Source of the DNA: Eucalyptus grandis
Taxonomy: Eukaryota > Streptophyta > Magnoliopsida > Myrtales > Myrtaceae
Assembly: GCF_016545825.1 (NCBI RefSeq)
Contig: NC_052616.1
Span: 60,843,278 to 60,907,277 of the forward strand
Direction: 5' to 3'
DNA length: 64,000 nt
Made by a program: the position numbers and the translations under genes. This document shows positions 22,085 through 32,957 of the stretch, piece after piece. Every line of letters starts with the position of its first letter. Position 1 is the stretch's first letter. Under the pieces are notes generated by a model that had not been told where the DNA came from, did no database searches, and was given only the letters and a program-made list of their open reading frames with translations.

Positions 22085-23049
22085 CTGCGGACATGTTATG
22101 TATGTATGTATGTATTGTTTTCTACATGCAAGGCTTAGCTTACGCATGACTAACGTTGAGATATATATGTTTTTTGAAAATATATTTCCAATTTTTCCAT
22201 CGGGAAGAATTGTCGTATGATAGAAAACTATAGAAAGATTGCTTGTGCAAGTTGACTTTTCTCTCGACATGTTAATTTATAGTGCTCTGCTCATTTTCAA
22301 TATCTCTAATTATCCATGCAGCAGGTGAGCATGTTGGTTTCGCTTTGAGCCACTGAAAAGCCTTCATGAACTTCTCCTGAAATGAAGGCACAATTTGCCT
22401 TTTACAAACCTTATAAACATGGGAAAAAGCTTTAGTTAGTGTCCGATTAATGGGTGCCCTGAACAGTCATTAAGCATACTTAACGGAAACATTCTGATTT
22501 CCTAAGCATTGATTGCACATGACACTAAAAAGAATTGTGTATAGGAAATGTTAACAAATCTTGTTCACATGAGCTTCCAGGATACCTATTAACAAGTGTT
22601 TTTGAAGAACTTTTTAGCAAAATCCTTAACATAAATTCCGAAACGACGACAGTGTAGGCATTATATTTAGGGCACAATGTATATGAAAATTTATTGACTT
22701 CTATGAACTTTCGTCAAGAATAATAGTAGGTACACCAAACAAACTTACAAAAAAATATTGCAAAATGACGAGATCCGTTTTTGTATTACATAAGTCTACT
22801 TGCCCAAAACTTGGCTTTACTATTTTTCCCAATAAAGAAAGGCCATTGAAGTCGGTCGTTCATGTTGAACATGTTAGCTAGGTGTACCTTGTACGACGGC
22901 AAATCAAGCCATTGCTTCAGTACAAAAAGGTCCAAAAGTAGGGAGAAAAAGTGCATTCGCTTTCATATGAACTTTCTGGATCAAGTCAACTCGTGCATTT
23001 GACTTAGGAACATTTGCATTATTAGTATTAATTGTTAGAAATTTTTTGA
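22085..23049. other. Spacer upstream of the first HMA gene
   Basis: A TATGTATGTATG run (about 22098-22114) lies where the first intron is expected. No other coding sequence or repeat is recognised. Confidence 0.45.
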
Positions 23050-24340
23050 AAAATGATTTTTAAAAAAAATAGAGAAAAGGGAGACCGAGCTGGGGCTAGG
23101 CCGGCCCGGCCTTCTCTCTTGTCCCTTCTTCTTCCATGCTTCTTCCTCTTTCTTGCTTGGGCCAGGCCCATTTCCTTTGTTCCTTCCCCGACCCGGCCCG
23201 CGCGCCATCTTCTTCCTCGTTCCTCCCTCACGCGACGCGCGCTCCTCTCTGGCGACAGACACTTAAAGGAGCAGAAAGCAAAAGCAGCGGTGATCCGCGG
23301 GTCAAGATCAGGCCGGCCGGCGAGCTGGCAACGGGAGAAGCAAGGGAGAGAGAGAACGTTTGCCTAAGCCCACGTCTTGAATGAATCCGTTTAGCTCCTC
23401 CCGCGGATGAACCCTAACTGTTTGATGAAATGCCCCAAAGAGAGCTGAAATGCAGTCTCTGTTTTTAACTCGAAATAGACTAGTGCCTGTTGCTATCTCT
23501 GTTAAATCATGTTAGTTTTTATTTCTTACACTGCGTTTTAGTATGGTTTGCGTGAAATATTCGTGTGTTGTTGAATCGACCAAGTTTTTCGTCATGCTGG
23601 AAACAGCCGCCGGTGTAGGTAGCCGGCGTCGGTCGGCACTGGTCGGACTGGACGTCCAGTGGACGGTGGTGGTTCGGCGATGGAAGGGAGCCGGCGACCG
23701 CACGTTGTGAGGCTGGTGTGGTTTTGGTTGAGTTTTGGTGAAGAGCACGCTTCGGGCAAAGAGGGAGCTTCGGGTAATGAAGCTGTAGTAGAAGAAGACC
23801 CGAAGATTTAAAAATAAATAGATAAATAAATAAATAAATTTAAAAAAGGATGAAAGAAAAGAGAAAATGGGCTGTGGTTTGTCTGCTAGGCTGGTCGATG
23901 GGCTGGTGTGATATGGGCCGCGGTGAAGTGGTTTAGAATCTAAGTGGGCTAGGGGCTGTCCCTTTTAAAAAATCTACGTGGGCCTTTTCTTTTTCAAGTG
24001 GGCTTTGAGGCCAGCCCGGTTTTAGCCCAACCCGGACGGATAGGGTCCAAGTCGGTTTAGTAGGGTCGGGTCTCTTGACCCTGTCCGAATTGTCTTTTAA
24101 TATTAAAAAATATAAAAAAATCCAGAAAATTCTAAAATAAAAATTTTAAAAATTCAGAAAACCATAAAAATACTAAATAATTCAGAAAAATTTTAAAAAT
24201 TCAAAAATCCATAAGAATCCAAATTAAAAATTCGAAAAATAAGATTACTTTTTGAAAAATCCAAAAACATTAAAAACATATTAAAAACTAAAATTCCTAA
24301 AAATCAAGAAAATTTTCAAAATTTTTAGTTTCTCGGAAAT
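23050..24340. mobile_element. Unclassified LTR-like GC-rich then A-rich sequence
   Basis: The composition switches sharply. 23080-23350 is GC-rich (AGGCCGGCCCGGCC, CCCGACCCGGCCCGCGCG). 23580-24060 is G-rich with repeated GGGCTGG/GGGCC words. 24080-24330 is dense in AAAATTC and AAATCCAAAAA phrases. This resembles the inside of the Ogre-like LTR at 28411-30353, but no TG/CA borders were found. The long open frames here (23053-23367) are composition artefacts. Confidence 0.3.
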
Positions 24341-25499
24341 GGCTGAAGAAGTTTTTTGGGTGGTCTTTTCCTTAAACGTGTGAAAATCCTTAGTGAAAAT
24401 CGTACTCGATTGAACAAGCCTTAAGGGTTCTATCATAAGGTTTCGATTACTCTCAAAGAAAGATACTCGATTTGTTATGACTTCCCTTTAACTTAGTTAG
24501 AAATGACACTTAATTATCTCTTAGCTGTTAGATGCTTCTTTGCCTTGCAATTTAGTCAATGCATTCTTCGATTATTATTTGTTATTTTAATAATTGCGTA
24601 CATGTATGATTATCTCGCAAATTAGTGGATAGGTCTAAAACTAATCTAATAAACAAGATTAGGTACTTAAATGACACTAATTACTTAATTAGGGTAATTA
24701 AGTCTCCAACCTTACATTCTTTAGTTGTGTAGAAAGTGTGGTATACTTTTACCTCACTTAGTTTTTAGTCAACCCCAACAGCTTAATAGCGATTCCTTAT
24801 TACAAAATTCTTATGAGTACTCCAATATCGCGTGAGGTGTGAACTTGGAAAGCCCATGCCTGATCATAGGTCATAAGCTCATCTTTTAGGCAACCCCCTT
24901 TTACCTATTCTCTCTCCCGATGGTAGGTCGCAACATCTACTTGACAATTAACTCATTAATTTGCTCAACAACATAAAAAGAATTAGATTTTTGAGAAATT
25001 GTTCTTTTCAACAAACTTTATTTTTGGAAGTAAAATCTGAGAAAAAAGAAAGAAAGAAAGCATAATACCTTTAATATACACGAGATAGCCACATTAAACA
25101 AATACAAAACTTGTGAAATGCTTAATTATGAGAATTAGATTCTAAATAAAAAATAGAAAAAGAACAAAAAAAGAAGGAAAGTAAATTTGGGTCTACCACT
25201 TCAAAATACAATTGAATACGTTAAGGCAACTCTGCCTTTTTTGTGAAAAATGGGGTGAATTTAAGTATACAAGGGATGGAATTATGAAGCAAATGTTAAA
25301 AAAGGAACAACATGAACTATATCGAGTGAAGTTAACACAAGACGTCGTGTAAAAGGAAACAACCTAGTACATTTTTCTCTCTCAAATTACTTTCTCAATC
25401 TTGCAAGGTGTTCAATTTTTCATTTCAATTTTCCTTAAAAATTACGAAATTCATCATTTCCGCGTCCTTAAACAAGCAAAAGAAGCCAGCGCTCTTACA
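24341..25499. other. Spacer without a recognisable gene
   Basis: AT-rich sequence with no long ORF, no clear terminal repeats and no recognised protein similarity. Confidence 0.45.
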
Positions 25500-25914
25500 A
25501 TGGAAGAAGAAGAACAGCACAAGGTCGCAGATCTAGTCAAACAGCTCGTCTTCCGCTTGCTCTCCCATAACCCCAGTGACCCCGTCCAACGCTCCCGACT
25601 CACTCCGTTTCCAGAGCTCGCCCTCCTATGCATTCCGCATCCAATCCAGCCAGCTCACCCCCACGGTCGCCCCCAATGCTGCCGCCCTCTCCGAGTCAAT
25701 CAAAGTGCCGGCTCGCCACCCTCGTTAAGTCCTCTCAAACCCTCGCTTCGCCGATCTGTTCACCAAATTCGCCTCCCAGTCCGGCCCAGGAAGCGTCAAC
25801 AATAAGTTGGCGGTTCTTTAATTGCTCAAAATCGTGGCCGAAGAATGGAACAGCGCGAACAAAGGGCTTGATTGCTTGGGATCATTGCCCAATCTGGATT
25901 CGTTTGAGGCCTAA
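25500..25914 (+). pseudogene. Gamma-tubulin complex component 3 (GCP3/SPC98), N-terminal fragment
   Basis: Reading begins MEEEEQHKVADLVKQLVFRL, continues after a frame change with FQSSPSYAFRIQSSQLTPT, and after another with ADLFTKFASQSGPGSVNNK. It then runs LAVL, stop, LLKIVAEEW, and SLPNLDSFEA with TAA at 25912. These blocks match the first ~130 residues of plant GCP3 (SPC98) in order, including the highly conserved TKFASxxGPGSVNNKW. The parent protein nucleates microtubules as part of the gamma-tubulin ring complex. Only the N-terminus is present. At least two frameshifts and an in-frame TAA (at a Tyr position in the family) show it is dead. Capture or retroposition is possible, but no flanking element was identified. 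Confidence 0.85.
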
Positions 25915-27039
25915 GAACTGAAGAAGAAGAGAAGAAGAATCGGTTAAGTGAATTGTAGATGGTTCATAATCGACCCATTTATAACTCTATAACCCACTTA
26001 TTTTGACCTCTTTATTTTGTAAACCCATTATTTTGGTTCGCAAAATTTAGTATGACCCATTTAAATAATGTTGAGTTACTAAATGAATTTAGAATCCCTT
26101 TTGACAGGTTTACAAACATAACACCATTCGAATTGGAGATTGTAGCAGCCCGTAGAGTGAGAGTGATATCGGATGTGGCATTTACCAAGCAAAGTCTTAA
26201 TTGGACTTTATCTCGAACCAAATTGGGTGAAGTCCAAAATTTGGTGGAGTCTGATCTTGCATTGAATAAAACATGCATTCCATGTTTGAGTCGGCAAGTC
26301 CATCATTTAGCTTGGATTTGTTTTAGTTGCTAAATCCTTCTTGGTTTCAAATTCCAAGCAAGTGCGGTGAACCAGAATAAAACACCCATGTGGGTTATTC
26401 TGCTTGGTTATCACACTTTAAAGCAATCAATAGGAGTGTGAGGATTTTGTCTTTATGAATTTTTTGAGCAAATCTTGGGAGATATTGTGAAATAACCCTT
26501 ATGCATTCACTTTGGGTGTAATCTAAGATTGAAAAATAATTAAGTGATTAAGCATTACATCTATGATTCTCTGGACTCATAGTGAAGTTATTTATGGTTG
26601 ACTCTCCTCATAGAATAGCTATCAATATTCAAACCGAACCAAGCAAATATCCGGTGTTCTTATTGTTCATTTTAAACTTTCTCTACTAATTTTTCCTCGT
26701 GTATTGAATTACAATATTTGTTATTCTCCTCATTATTTCACAATGCCTACAACCATTAAACGAAAAAAGAAAAGAAAAAGAAGAAGCCATGCTCACGTAC
26801 TTAATCATTAAAAGTAGATGAAAAAAGGAGATATTATTAAGAATGATAGACTAAAGAAACTAGTCCGTTAAAAAAGTGCCATCTAAAATGTGGGTATAAA
26901 GACAAATCCAAGCGACCAAAGAACATCGACCAATAAAGTAGTTCACGAAGAACAAAGCAATAAAGTAAATGTGCTAGAAAAGCAAGGTTTGAATCTAAGA
27001 CAATGTCTTCATGTGGGTTTTGGCTTTTGGTTTCATTAG
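25915..27039. other. Spacer with a probable Copia-type LTR relic
   Basis: About 26400-26650 has phrases typical of Copia LTR leaders (TTGGGTGTAATC, GATTAAGCATTACATC, ATAGTGAAGTTATTTATGG) that also recur near 39.75 and 40.65 kb. There are no borders. The frame 26052-26333 (93 codons, AARRVRVISDVAFTKQSLNW) is unidentified. Confidence 0.4.
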
Positions 27040-27721
27040 TTAATCCTCAAGATCATCAGCGCTTAATAACTTAGTTGACTTCCCAAATTTCTTCCTCAAT
27101 TTGCTGACGATTGTCACTGCATCAACTCCTTTCCCTATCACCACCATCTCGTCTTCACATTCTTCATCAAACCTCACGGATTCCACCCCTGCAATAACAT
27201 AGAAGCATTCTAAATTAGCTCTACGCAGATCTATTATTTAAAGATGCGGATTCTTATATCGTATTAGGAAAGATCGTCCATAAAAGAATTGTTCCCTCTA
27301 AAAGCAGTTTCATATCGCTTTGAAGACATATACACGAAATTTAAAATTGTTACGACAAAAACCAAGCAATCTTTCCGGTATCAATTTGTGCAAAGAGTAC
27401 TTCTTTCGAAGTAATGTTAAATATTCACAACACGATAAAAATATTGTTTGGGGTTAACTCGTGTAATGGGGTATGTTGACTATGAGTTATGATTTCTAGG
27501 GTTTTTCACCGTCGGCTGTAGTTGCAATCTAAAGTGCCCTGGTCTTGTATCTCTGGCCCTGAAAACCAAGCTTAATCACAATCTTCCTCTGCAAATGATG
27601 GAGAAAGCTTAGAACATTCATTAGCAAAAATAACGAATGTGTACACAAACACAAAATAAATAAATAAAAACTATCGACTATACTGGTACAATAAGTTAGT
27701 GCAACTACTTACCTTGGTCAT
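27040..27721 (-). pseudogene. HMA-domain (HIPP/HMP-like) small protein with nonsense codon
   Basis: Three minus-strand exons are visible. Exon 1 is 27721-27713 (MTK, followed by GTAAGT), exon 2 is 27588-27510 (79 bases, the same size as in the neighbour) and exon 3 is 27189-27040. Exon 2 encodes RKIVIKLGFQGQRYKTRAL, then TAG (27531-27529), then IATTADG. The neighbour at 22 kb has CAG at this place, so a C-to-T change created the stop. Exon 3 encodes GVESVRFDEECEDEMVVIG, KGVDAVTIVSKLRKKFG and the end SADDLED. The HMA fold is retained but CxxC is absent. Unless the stop is an assembly error, the gene is broken. Confidence 0.75.
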
Positions 27722-28107
27722 ATTGTCTCTGTGATCTCTTTCTCTGCCAAAAAGAGACAGCTGGGAGATGCTTTTGATCAGATGAACGAGGACAAGCAAG
27801 ACGGACCTCTGCAGTGCTTCTTATGTAATACGAACTCGGACGTGCTTCTGAGACTTGGACGCGTTACAGTTAGCTAGCTGCTTCCCTAAGGCAAAATTCG
27901 TTCATAAGAATGTGCAAAATCTTCAATTCGACGTTCTCTACATCGTGGTCATGTGAGGAAGGACTAGGTGGAATTCCGTTAGCCAGCTGATTAATTTAAA
28001 GTTGACTAAGAAGAAGTCTCCTTAGTGAGAGCTTCACGTGGTCTGGCAAGACGTCCATTGCACAATGGTGTTGGCTAGACCATTTCATGGAGATGGGGGC
28101 TTGCATT
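27722..28107. other. Spacer between the HMA pseudogene and the SIRE-like LTR
   Basis: This would hold the HMA promoter and 5' leader. No gene or repeat is recognised. GCATT at 28103-28107 is the base group directly before the LTR. Confidence 0.5.
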
Positions 28108-28410
28108 TGTGAAAGCTAGTACGAGCACCTAGAGGGGGGGTGAATAGGTGTAAAAACAATTTTACCAAAGTGCAGTGCGCAATTCAAATAAGCAATAGAT
28201 TATGAAACAGAAATTAGACTTTTTGTAAACAAATCGAATTACGATCAAAGTAAAAGAGCGTAAAGGAAGAGAATAAGAACACATGGTTTATAGTGATTTG
28301 GCCTAATCCAAGCCTACGTCTACTCTTCCACACTGACAGCTCACCGGCTATGAAACAAAAGAGTTGTTACAGTAAAGCTCTTCCTTGATTCCACAGTGTA
28401 AAGACTCTAC

Positions 28411-30353
28411 TGTCGCGACCTCTTTTTTTCTCAGAGCCCGCAATCGGGTACGAGCGCCTAAGGAGGCTAATGGCTCAGCTGAATTTATTAAGCCCGGACT
28501 CTCCCAAATCCACCAATTCACGACTTTAATAGTTTGAGTTTTTAACCTATAAATCAATTTTTAAAATGGAGTCGCCACTAATCGATTTGGAGTGGGTCGA
28601 TTAGAAACCCAAGCGAAGTACGGGAGAAATACTCGCTCTGCGCAACTGCAGAGAAATTAGGATCGGGACTTGATTACACTAGTTAATCACTAATGCCCTT
28701 TTGGTATCTAATCTTGTTTAAACCTAAGGCTTTTGGATGTTTGAGAGATTTTCCATGCATTTTTGGGAGGAAAAATATTTTTGAGTCATTTTCTAATTTT
28801 TTGGACACAAAAGGGATTTTTGGGGTTTTTTGGTATTTTTTGGAAAAATGCAAGATTTTTTTTTTGATTTTTTTTATTTTTCTAAAAATAAAATATTTTT
28901 TAATATTTTTTTCGATTTTTTGGAAATTAAAGCATTTTTTAATATTTTTTATAAATACAATATTTTTTCTTTTTCTTTTTATTAAAATATTACATAAAAT
29001 AATAATAAAAAAAAAAGGACCAGTGGATTCAGGTTGGTCCGGCCGGGTCGACGACCCAAAACGAAATTGGTCCTATTAAAAACTCAGCCCACACACACAC
29101 GAAATTGGGCCTATTAAAAAAGATGCCCGCCCGAGTTCGAAACCGGCCCGACGAGTGCAAGTTCGACCCAGGAAACCCTACCAGAACCGGAAACCGGCCT
29201 CGGACGGACCCGCGAGCTGACCCGTTCCCCGGCCTCGTTTCTCCTTCGGCTGCTCGCGGCGCCGGTGAGGGGGAGAAGGCCACGGGCGACGACAGCGGCG
29301 ACGGCGGCCACAACGGGCGGCGACGACGGGCTAGATGGCGGCCACAACGGTGGCGACGACACGACCGACGGCGGCGACAAAACGGTTCCGGCGAGGATAA
29401 GTGAGGATGGGTGCATCAGGTTTGGCCAGCGGCGGCACGGTTTGAGAGGGGGTGTGATCGCGACTACGCGACCGGAGGTGGCGGATACACAGTGGTGGCT
29501 AACAAAGGGTTGAAGTTACAAAGCGGCGGATTGGCGGCGGCATCCCCAATTTCCCGGATCTGGGTGCAACCTTGGCGGGTCGGTCGCGGCACGTCGTCGG
29601 GCGGGGACAAAAGGTGCGAGCCGCGGTTGCAACGGTGGCGCGAGACCCTCCCGCTTCACGGATCGGCGTTCCCTCCTCCGGCTCCCCTCACTCGGGCCAG
29701 ATCCGAGCCTCCACCGGCCGGATCGACCCTCTCGGGTTGTTCGCTGTCGGCCTTCCCGAAGTCTCGATGGAGGGTGGGCTAAACTCACAACTCGAGCTCT
29801 CTCTCGCTCGCTCGTCGATTCCTCCCCGAAGTCTCTCGGTGGGAAGATCTCCAAGCTTGCGTGCCGATCGTCGACGGAGGTGCTTCTCTATTTATAGGCG
29901 ACGAAATCCGGTCGACGGAGCTTTGACCGCCGGTCCTCTTCGTGTGCCGAGCGGTTCTCCTCGGCTGAACCGGCGTCCCATCCGAGCTCATCCAGCGAAG
30001 CATGCTTGGCATTGATGGCGCTCGCGATCTTATCTTCTCCGGCCGACGTCGGCCTACTCCCCTCGGCCGTAGGCCGTCCTTCGTGTGCATCATCGTCTTC
30101 TGCGCGCGTGAAGTACAGAGGCGGAGAAGGAAGGCGCAAGGAAGAAGAAGAAGGAAGAGAGGGGCCGGGCCGGAAGAAAGAAAAAAGCTGGGCTTGGGCC
30201 TGCGAAAGGGAGAAAAGAGGGGGGGCTACCAATTTTGTTTTCGCTTTGTTTTGTTTGTTTTTGGTTTTTTTTTTGTTAATTATCTTATTTATCCGAAATA
30301 AAATAAAAACTTAATAAAATAAAATTAACCTAATTAAAATTGAGGTGTCAATA
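28411..30353 (+). mobile_element. Ogre/Tat-like solo LTR nested in the SIRE-like LTR
   Basis: The sequence starts TGTCGCGACC and ends GAGGTGTCAATA. It is flanked by TCTAC (28406-28410) and GCTAC (30354-30358), a probable 5-bp target duplication with one change. The phrase ATGGAGTCGCCACTAATCG near 28566 is typical of Ogre/Tat LTRs. GC-rich sequence at 29030-30230 yields many spurious open frames. Outside the two junctions, the SIRE-like LTR sequence reads continuously. Confidence 0.75.
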
Positions 30354-31368
30354 GCTACACTTCCTCAAGGTCTCTCAAAGATATACTCTCTTTTGCGTAC
30401 AAGATTTCGCTCAACAGTTTAATTGACTAAGAACAAGGAGCTTCAGACTTTGAAATTCTTCTATCACGCACACACTCGAACAACTAGAACATCTTCCTTA
30501 TATACTCCTTTATGCCATCATACCCGTTGGCACTTACCAAAGAAATTATTCCAATCTACCCGTTGGACATAATCAATTAGGAAGATTCTGAGCTATTTAA
30601 GGGATATGACGATAGCCCACCAATCATACTTGCCCATACAATCAGGATCTAGGTTTCTATAAGTAGAACATTCCAAGTATACTTCGCCAATCAACAAATC
30701 CATAATCCCTTAATCAATCTTGATTTGAATAATGGATTCCGACATGCTGTATCCAACCAAGATATCTTCTCCAGTCGATAAAGTCAAATCCTTAACGAAA
30801 CATCCAGTTTTGGATAAGCCTTCTTCGACAGTCTAGAAACTGTCAATGAGGATAGATCTTGAGTCTTGAGTCTGGCAGTCCGAAGTCTCATACTTTGATG
30901 GAAGAGTCTGCAAGTCTTCGACTAGATTGATGGAAACGTTTTGTCAGCTTCAAAACACTCAAGGAAGTTTTCTCCAACAATCTCCCCATTTTTTTATGGT
31001 GACAAAAATTTCCTGTAAATTTGGATAATTTTGACCTGCAAAACATTACTCAAGAAAACATGGATATCTCACAAAAGATAAATGACTTAGTAAAGATAAC
31101 ATTAAAATATGCATCCACAGAAAGTAGGTTAGTTCTGTAAATGAACAAAGCCATGAGATATCAACAGTGCTTAAGATAAACAAACGTTTAAACAGTCAAA
31201 CACAAATCCAGTCTAAATCCAAACAGCTAAGTACAAAAGTCAAGTCAAGTCAAGTCAAGACATCACAAAAGTTAAGAGTTCAAAGTTCAAAAGTTCAAAG
31301 TCAAATTTGCACCACATCTCTCCCCCTTTTTGTCATCATTAAAAGGTAGAGATGAAAAGAAAATGGAA

Positions 31369-32857
31369 TTAAGATTGCTTGGGAACACGGACAAGCTGGA
31401 AATCTCCCATTGACTGGAAAATGCCTTTCAGCTTTTTCAAGTCCTCATTTAGTTGCGCCACATCTTCACCCTTAGCATTTGCTTGAACTTGAAGAGCAAG
31501 GGCATGGATTTGATCATTCAAAGAAACCGAAGAATCTTGTCCTACATTCTGCAAGTTCTGAATTTCGTATCCCAGAGCATAGATTTGACCTCGCATCTCC
31601 AAAAGAACATCAAGCATTCTGCGAAAGTCGCTGAATTATCGGTCCGAGCGGCATTGGCATCCGCACGATCGGACGGCGTATTGACAAATGATGGCAAATC
31701 AGCATGGTCACGCAGATTGGGCGATGAAACATCATGTCCCTCCTCAGGAAATTGAGAGGCATAGATGTCCTCTGGATTTGCTAGAGAGCGGCTTACTCCT
31801 TCACTAGTGGCAGGAAATGAGGATGTACCTCTTTTCTTAGGATCTCCCCCTGTTTCCATGCCTTCAGGTGGAGAAAAATATTTCTCATGCTCTGCTCCTG
31901 CTTGTTCTCCTCTGCCCTCTTCTTCTCCTTCCTCAATCATTTCCTCCTCTGCTTCTTTCTCCAATTCTTCTCTCTCTCTCTAGTTCTCTCGTTCGCCTCA
32001 TCCTGTCCTATTCCCAGTCTCTCTCGTTGATTCCGGGAGCGAACGACTAAGTTCTTCAATGCCATTGCAGAAATGGTGATATCATCCTCATCCTCTTCAT
32101 CCTCAATGATGAGTGCTCTTCTTTTCTTGGATGGAGCAGCCATGGGCTCCTTCCCTTTCCTCTTTGCAGCCAAAGAGACTAGATGAGTCTTAACAGGAGT
32201 TTTCTCCTTGAATTGCTCCAACGCCTTGTTGAGTTCCTTCAGACGCATTTTAGAGACCATTTTTAGTCCCACCATCATTTGATCGCACGTTCGAACACAA
32301 AGAATCCGGGGAGGCTAAACATTCAAATGTCTGAATAACTTGGTCACAAGTGCTGGGCAAGGAAGTTGACCCTTGTCCTTCACCATTGCCTTGTACATGT
32401 GGAACATGATAGTGTGTGGGAGAGAAAACTTTTTACCAGCATTGATGGCGTACATCAACTTTGCCTCCGAGTTTGAAACGTCGGTCTTTGAAGTTGATTT
32501 TGGTCTGAGACAGTTAATCACTGTCTTGTGAAGCAAAATGTTGGACGCATTCATCCTCAAATAGGAAATCTTCCCTTCACTTGTTCTATCCTGAACAAGC
32601 TCCAACGTTGCACGTGCACAGACACACCGGATAGGTTGATATCTCCTTCTTTCAACCCCAATCACATCAGCCAGAGTATTCATGTCAACCACATAGTTCT
32701 GATCTTGAACACTGAAAGAGAACCTATTCGCATCCAAGAAACTAAGATTTGAATAGAAGTAAGAAGTAAGTTTAGCATGAGCCTCTATTGTTTCAGAACA
32801 AAATTGTTCGAGTTGCAGAAAATTGAATTTTTCTCGCAGATTGACATTCATAGAGTC
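31369..32857 (-). pseudogene. Envelope-like / additional ORF of the SIRE-like element
   Basis: Minus-strand coding runs from the gap edge. It starts REKFNFLQLEQFCSETIEAH, then VDMNTLADVIGVERRRYQPI and MFHMYKAMVKDKGQLPCPAL, ending near 32315. It continues as a lysine- and acid-rich segment (KRKGKEPMAAPSKKRR, EDEEDEDDITISAMALKNL) and, in another frame, as DHADLPSFVNTPSDRADA. A C-terminal coiled-coil-like piece ends VRVPKQS at 31369. The layout fits the extra ORF placed between pol and the 3' LTR in SIRE-type elements, and the region resembles the 'putative plant transposon protein' domain. Function is unknown. At least two frameshifts are present, and the N-terminus is lost in the gap. Confidence 0.6.
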
Positions 32858-32957
32858 NNNNNNNNNNNNNNNNNNNNNNNNNNNNNNNNNNNNNNNNNNN
32901 NNNNNNNNNNNNNNNNNNNNNNNNNNNNNNNNNNNNNNNNNNNNNNNNNNNNNNNNN
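32858..32957. other. Assembly gap, 100 N
   Basis: Exactly 100 unknown bases are present, the conventional size for a gap of unknown length. Left of it is SIRE-like ORF sequence and right of it is Gypsy LTR sequence. The join is therefore not verified, and reading frames crossing it are artefacts. Confidence 0.99.

Larger units (their letters stand above)
28108..32857 (-). mobile_element. SIRE/Maximus-like Ty1/Copia element, 3' part
   Basis: On the minus strand the order is envelope-like ORF, polypurine tract, then 3' LTR. The LTR runs from 30979 (complement of CAACA) to 28108 (TGTGAAAGC). It includes the GAGCACCTAGAGGGGGGGTG phrase typical of SIRE-type LTRs. Directly inside is TCTCCCCATTTTTTTATGG, the complement of a purine tract. 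The LTR is split by an Ogre-like solo LTR. The 5' part, with gag and pol, is missing beyond the assembly gap. Confidence 0.75.

Noticed and set aside
23035..23384. ORFs of 67-104 codons on both strands
   Set aside because: GC-rich LTR-like sequence with no recognisable domain and equal coding potential on both strands.
29029..30314. Many overlapping ORFs of about 100 codons on both strands
   Set aside because: They lie in the GC-rich core of a solo LTR, are Arg/Pro/Gly-rich in all frames, and have no family motif. They are composition artefacts.
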